Under the pieces are notes generated by a model. That model saw nothing but the letters and a program-made list of their open reading frames with translations, was not told the DNA's origin and did no database searches. From Dinoroseobacter sp049801095 (GTDB lineage Bacteria > Pseudomonadota > Alphaproteobacteria > Rhodobacterales > Rhodobacteraceae), in contig NZ_JBNAGH010000001.1 of NCBI RefSeq assembly GCF_049801095.1, positions 868,001 through 932,000 on the forward strand: a DNA stretch of 64,000 bases, in the 5' to 3' direction. The position numbers and the translations under genes were made by a program. This document shows, one piece after another, positions 62,496 through 64,000 of the stretch (positions are counted from its first letter, which is position 1; the number at the start of each line of letters is the position of its first letter).

Positions 62496-63341
62496 TTATC
62501 TCACGGCCACATTGTCGATCAAACGGGCACCGCCGAGCTTCGCGGCGACAAACACGCGGGCGCTGCCCGGTTTGGGCGTCTCGACAATCTGCAGCGTCGT
62601 GGCGTCCCGGCATTCGAGGTAATCCACCGTCTTGAACCCGAGCGCCAGCACGTCCTTGGCCGCCGTATAGCAGACCCCTGAGGCGCCATGCCCATGGGCA
62701 ATGCGTGCCGCCGCGTTGCGCAGGATCTTGTGCATGCCCGGCGCGATCGCGCGCTCTTCCTCGGTAAGGTAGGCGTTGCGCGAGCTGAGCGCGAGCCCAT
62801 CCTCGGCGCGCACCGTGGGAATGCCGACCACCTCCGTGGGGAAGTTCAGATCCCGCGCCATCTGTCGCACGACAGCGAGCTGCTGCCAGTCCTTCTGGCC
62901 GAAATAGGCGCGATCCGCCTGGCCGAGATTGAAGAGCTTGGTGACCACCTGTGTCACGCCATCGAAATGCCCCGGGCGCGTCTGCCCGCAGAGCATATCC
63001 GTCAGCCCGCCGACCTTGACCGTCGTGCTGAACCCCTCGGGGTACATCACGTCGCGCGTGGGCGAGAAGACCACGTCCACCCCCGCCTCGCGCAGCATCT
63101 GCAGATCCGCATCGAACGTGTCGGGATAGGCGTCCAGATCCTCATTCGCGCCGAACTGGGTCGGGTTCACGAAGATCGTCACGATCACCTTGGCGCATTC
63201 CTCACGCGCCGCCGCGACCAGCGCCATATGCCCCGCATGGAGCGCACCCATGGTCGGCACCAGCCCCACGCTCTCGCCCGCGCGGCGCCACATCCCCTGC
63301 AGCATGCGCAGGGAGGCCACATCCCGGATCACGTCAGTCAT
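62496..63341 (-). CDS. panC: pantothenate synthetase
   Basis: A 281-residue PanC, which condenses pantoate and beta-alanine with ATP. The HIGH-like motif is PTMGALHAGHMAL, then FVNPTQFGANEDLDAYP, PTRDVMYPEGFSTTV, GQTRPGHFDGV and YFGQKDWQQLAVVRQMARDL. The KMSKS-like SSRNAYL is near residue 187. ATG 63341 follows GGAG and overlaps the hisG stop by eight bases, which indicates translational coupling to hisG. Confidence 0.95.
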   Translation of the reverse strand: MTDVIRDVASLRMLQGMWRRAGESVGLVPTMGALHAGHMALVAAAREECAKVIVTIFVNPTQFGANEDLDAYPDTFDADLQMLREAGVDVVFSPTRDVMYPEGFSTTVKVGGLTDMLCGQTRPGHFDGVTQVVTKLFNLGQADRAYFGQKDWQQLAVVRQMARDLNFPTEVVGIPTVRAEDGLALSSRNAYLTEEERAIAPGMHKILRNAAARIAHGHGASGVCYTAAKDVLALGFKTVDYLECRDATTLQIVETPKPGSARVFVAAKLGGARLIDNVAVR

Positions 63342-64000
63342 GGAACACTCCATCCGTCACGTCGTCCCGCCCGAGCGCTGCGCCCAACGCCTGTAGCGCC
63401 GCGCGCTCCGCCGCGCCCCAAGGGGCCATGCGCGAGGCGAACAGGGTCGCTTGAGAGCGCAGCACGGGCTCACCCTTCAGGATCTTAAGGTGATTGGCGC
63501 GCAAAGTCTCGCCGGTCGAGGTGATGTCCGCGATCGCCTCGGCGGTCAGGTTGGCCACCGTGCCCTCAGTCGCCCCCTGGCTGTCCACCAGTTGGTAATC
63601 CGCGACGCCATGGCCGCTCAGATGCGCATGGACAAGCCGGTGATACTTGGTGGCGATGCGCAGGCGGAAGCCGTGATTGGCCCGGAACTGCGCGGCCACC
63701 GCGTCCAAATCATCGAGGGTTTCCACATCGACCCAGCAGCGCGGCACCGCAAGGATCAGATCCGCGTGGCCAAAGCCCAGAGCCTCGAGGCTGCGCACCT
63801 GGCGCATCCAATCGGGCAGCTTCTCCTGCACGAGATCCGTGCCCGTGACACCGAGATGGATCCGCCCGGCGGCCAGCTCGCGCGGGATCTCCCCCGCCGA
63901 GAGCAACACCAGAGACACCCCGTCGAGCCCGTCCACCGCGCCTGCGTATTCCCGCTCCGAGCCGGTGCGGCGCAGGGTGACACCATGCTTGCCGAACCAG
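63334..64000 (-). CDS. hisG: ATP phosphoribosyltransferase, short form, 5' part missing
   Basis: The first step of histidine biosynthesis. The visible 221 residues begin at the right edge (FGKHGVTLRRTGSEREYAGA) and include LSAGEIPRELAAGRIHLGVTG and the phosphate-binding TEGTVANLTAEAIADITSTGET block (split by position, about 130-150). The short form ends near FHD without the long regulatory domain, so it should need HisZ. HisZ is not in the window; it may lie beyond the edge. Confidence 0.92.
   Translation of the reverse strand, partial: WFGKHGVTLRRTGSEREYAGAVDGLDGVSLVLLSAGEIPRELAAGRIHLGVTGTDLVQEKLPDWMRQVRSLEALGFGHADLILAVPRCWVDVETLDDLDAVAAQFRANHGFRLRIATKYHRLVHAHLSGHGVADYQLVDSQGATEGTVANLTAEAIADITSTGETLRANHLKILKGEPVLRSQATLFASRMAPWGAAERAALQALGAALGRDDVTDGVFHD

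Noticed and set aside
1..64000. tRNA, rRNA, insertion sequence or prophage genes
   Set aside because: I looked for cloverleaf/CCA-like and transposase or integrase signatures while reading and saw none, but a dedicated RNA and IS search was not possible.

Overview
The window looks like chromosomal DNA of a marine alphaproteobacterium of the Rhodobacteraceae (Roseobacter group). Signs are the high GC content, the many LysR-regulated divergent gene pairs, and the large number of ABC and TRAP solute uptake systems. A class II (B12-dependent) ribonucleotide reductase, a short-form HisG and a DUF1489 protein fit the same picture. I saw no rRNA, tRNA, CRISPR array, insertion sequence or prophage. 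Both ends cut through genes: an alpha/beta hydrolase at the left and hisG at the right.

Layout. 1-9.4 kb: small metabolic genes and regulators, including a probable methanethiol S-methyltransferase (mddA), two LysR regulators, an EamA exporter, an SDR, a luciferase-like oxidoreductase and an FAD enzyme. 9.4-14.8 kb: a polyamine-type ABC operon (binding protein, ATPase, two permeases) with a PuuB-like amine oxidase. 15-26 kb: an unassigned catabolic regulon in which a GntR/FCD repressor sits between a six-gene sugar-ABC operon (ATPase, binding protein, two permeases, UPF0261 protein, class II aldolase) and a four-gene operon (metallo-beta-lactamase-fold hydrolase, HAD phosphatase, second class II aldolase, FGGY kinase). 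Matching TGTATACAAA operators lie before both arms. 26-32 kb: TauE exporter, LysR and AraC regulators, NmrA and DUF1772 proteins, and an MDR reductase. 32-39 kb: a betaine-type ABC operon and a D-cysteine desulfhydrase/L-cysteate sulfo-lyase-like enzyme. 39-45 kb: a GMC dehydrogenase and a TRAP transporter with an IclR regulator. 45-46.8 kb: a LysR/aldo-keto reductase pair. 57.9-64 kb: housekeeping genes (nrdJ, DUF1489, DUF1185-type, Cds1-like, panC, hisG).

The most unusual region is 46.9-57.6 kb. At 51555-51734 a 59-codon gene encodes four tandem 14-residue units, each ending E-D-A-P-(V/L/I)-A-N-R, with a three-residue tail. The units differ at many third codon positions but keep the same amino acids, so selection acts on the peptide. 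Around it are a SARP-type regulator, a PAP2/vanadium-haloperoxidase-type protein with its own LHKG repeats, a leaderless subtilisin-like protease, an MFS exporter, a DUF6065-like protein and a 1232-residue M10 metalloprotease with lectin-like modules. The composition of a multi-copy peptide, two protease types, a possible modifying enzyme, an exporter and a dedicated regulator suggests an undescribed repeat-peptide processing and export system. That function is inference; the gene content and repeats are directly visible.

A second pattern is that all four binding-protein-dependent transport operons carry a GC-rich hairpin directly after the binding-protein gene, as expected if the binding protein is made in excess over the membrane components.
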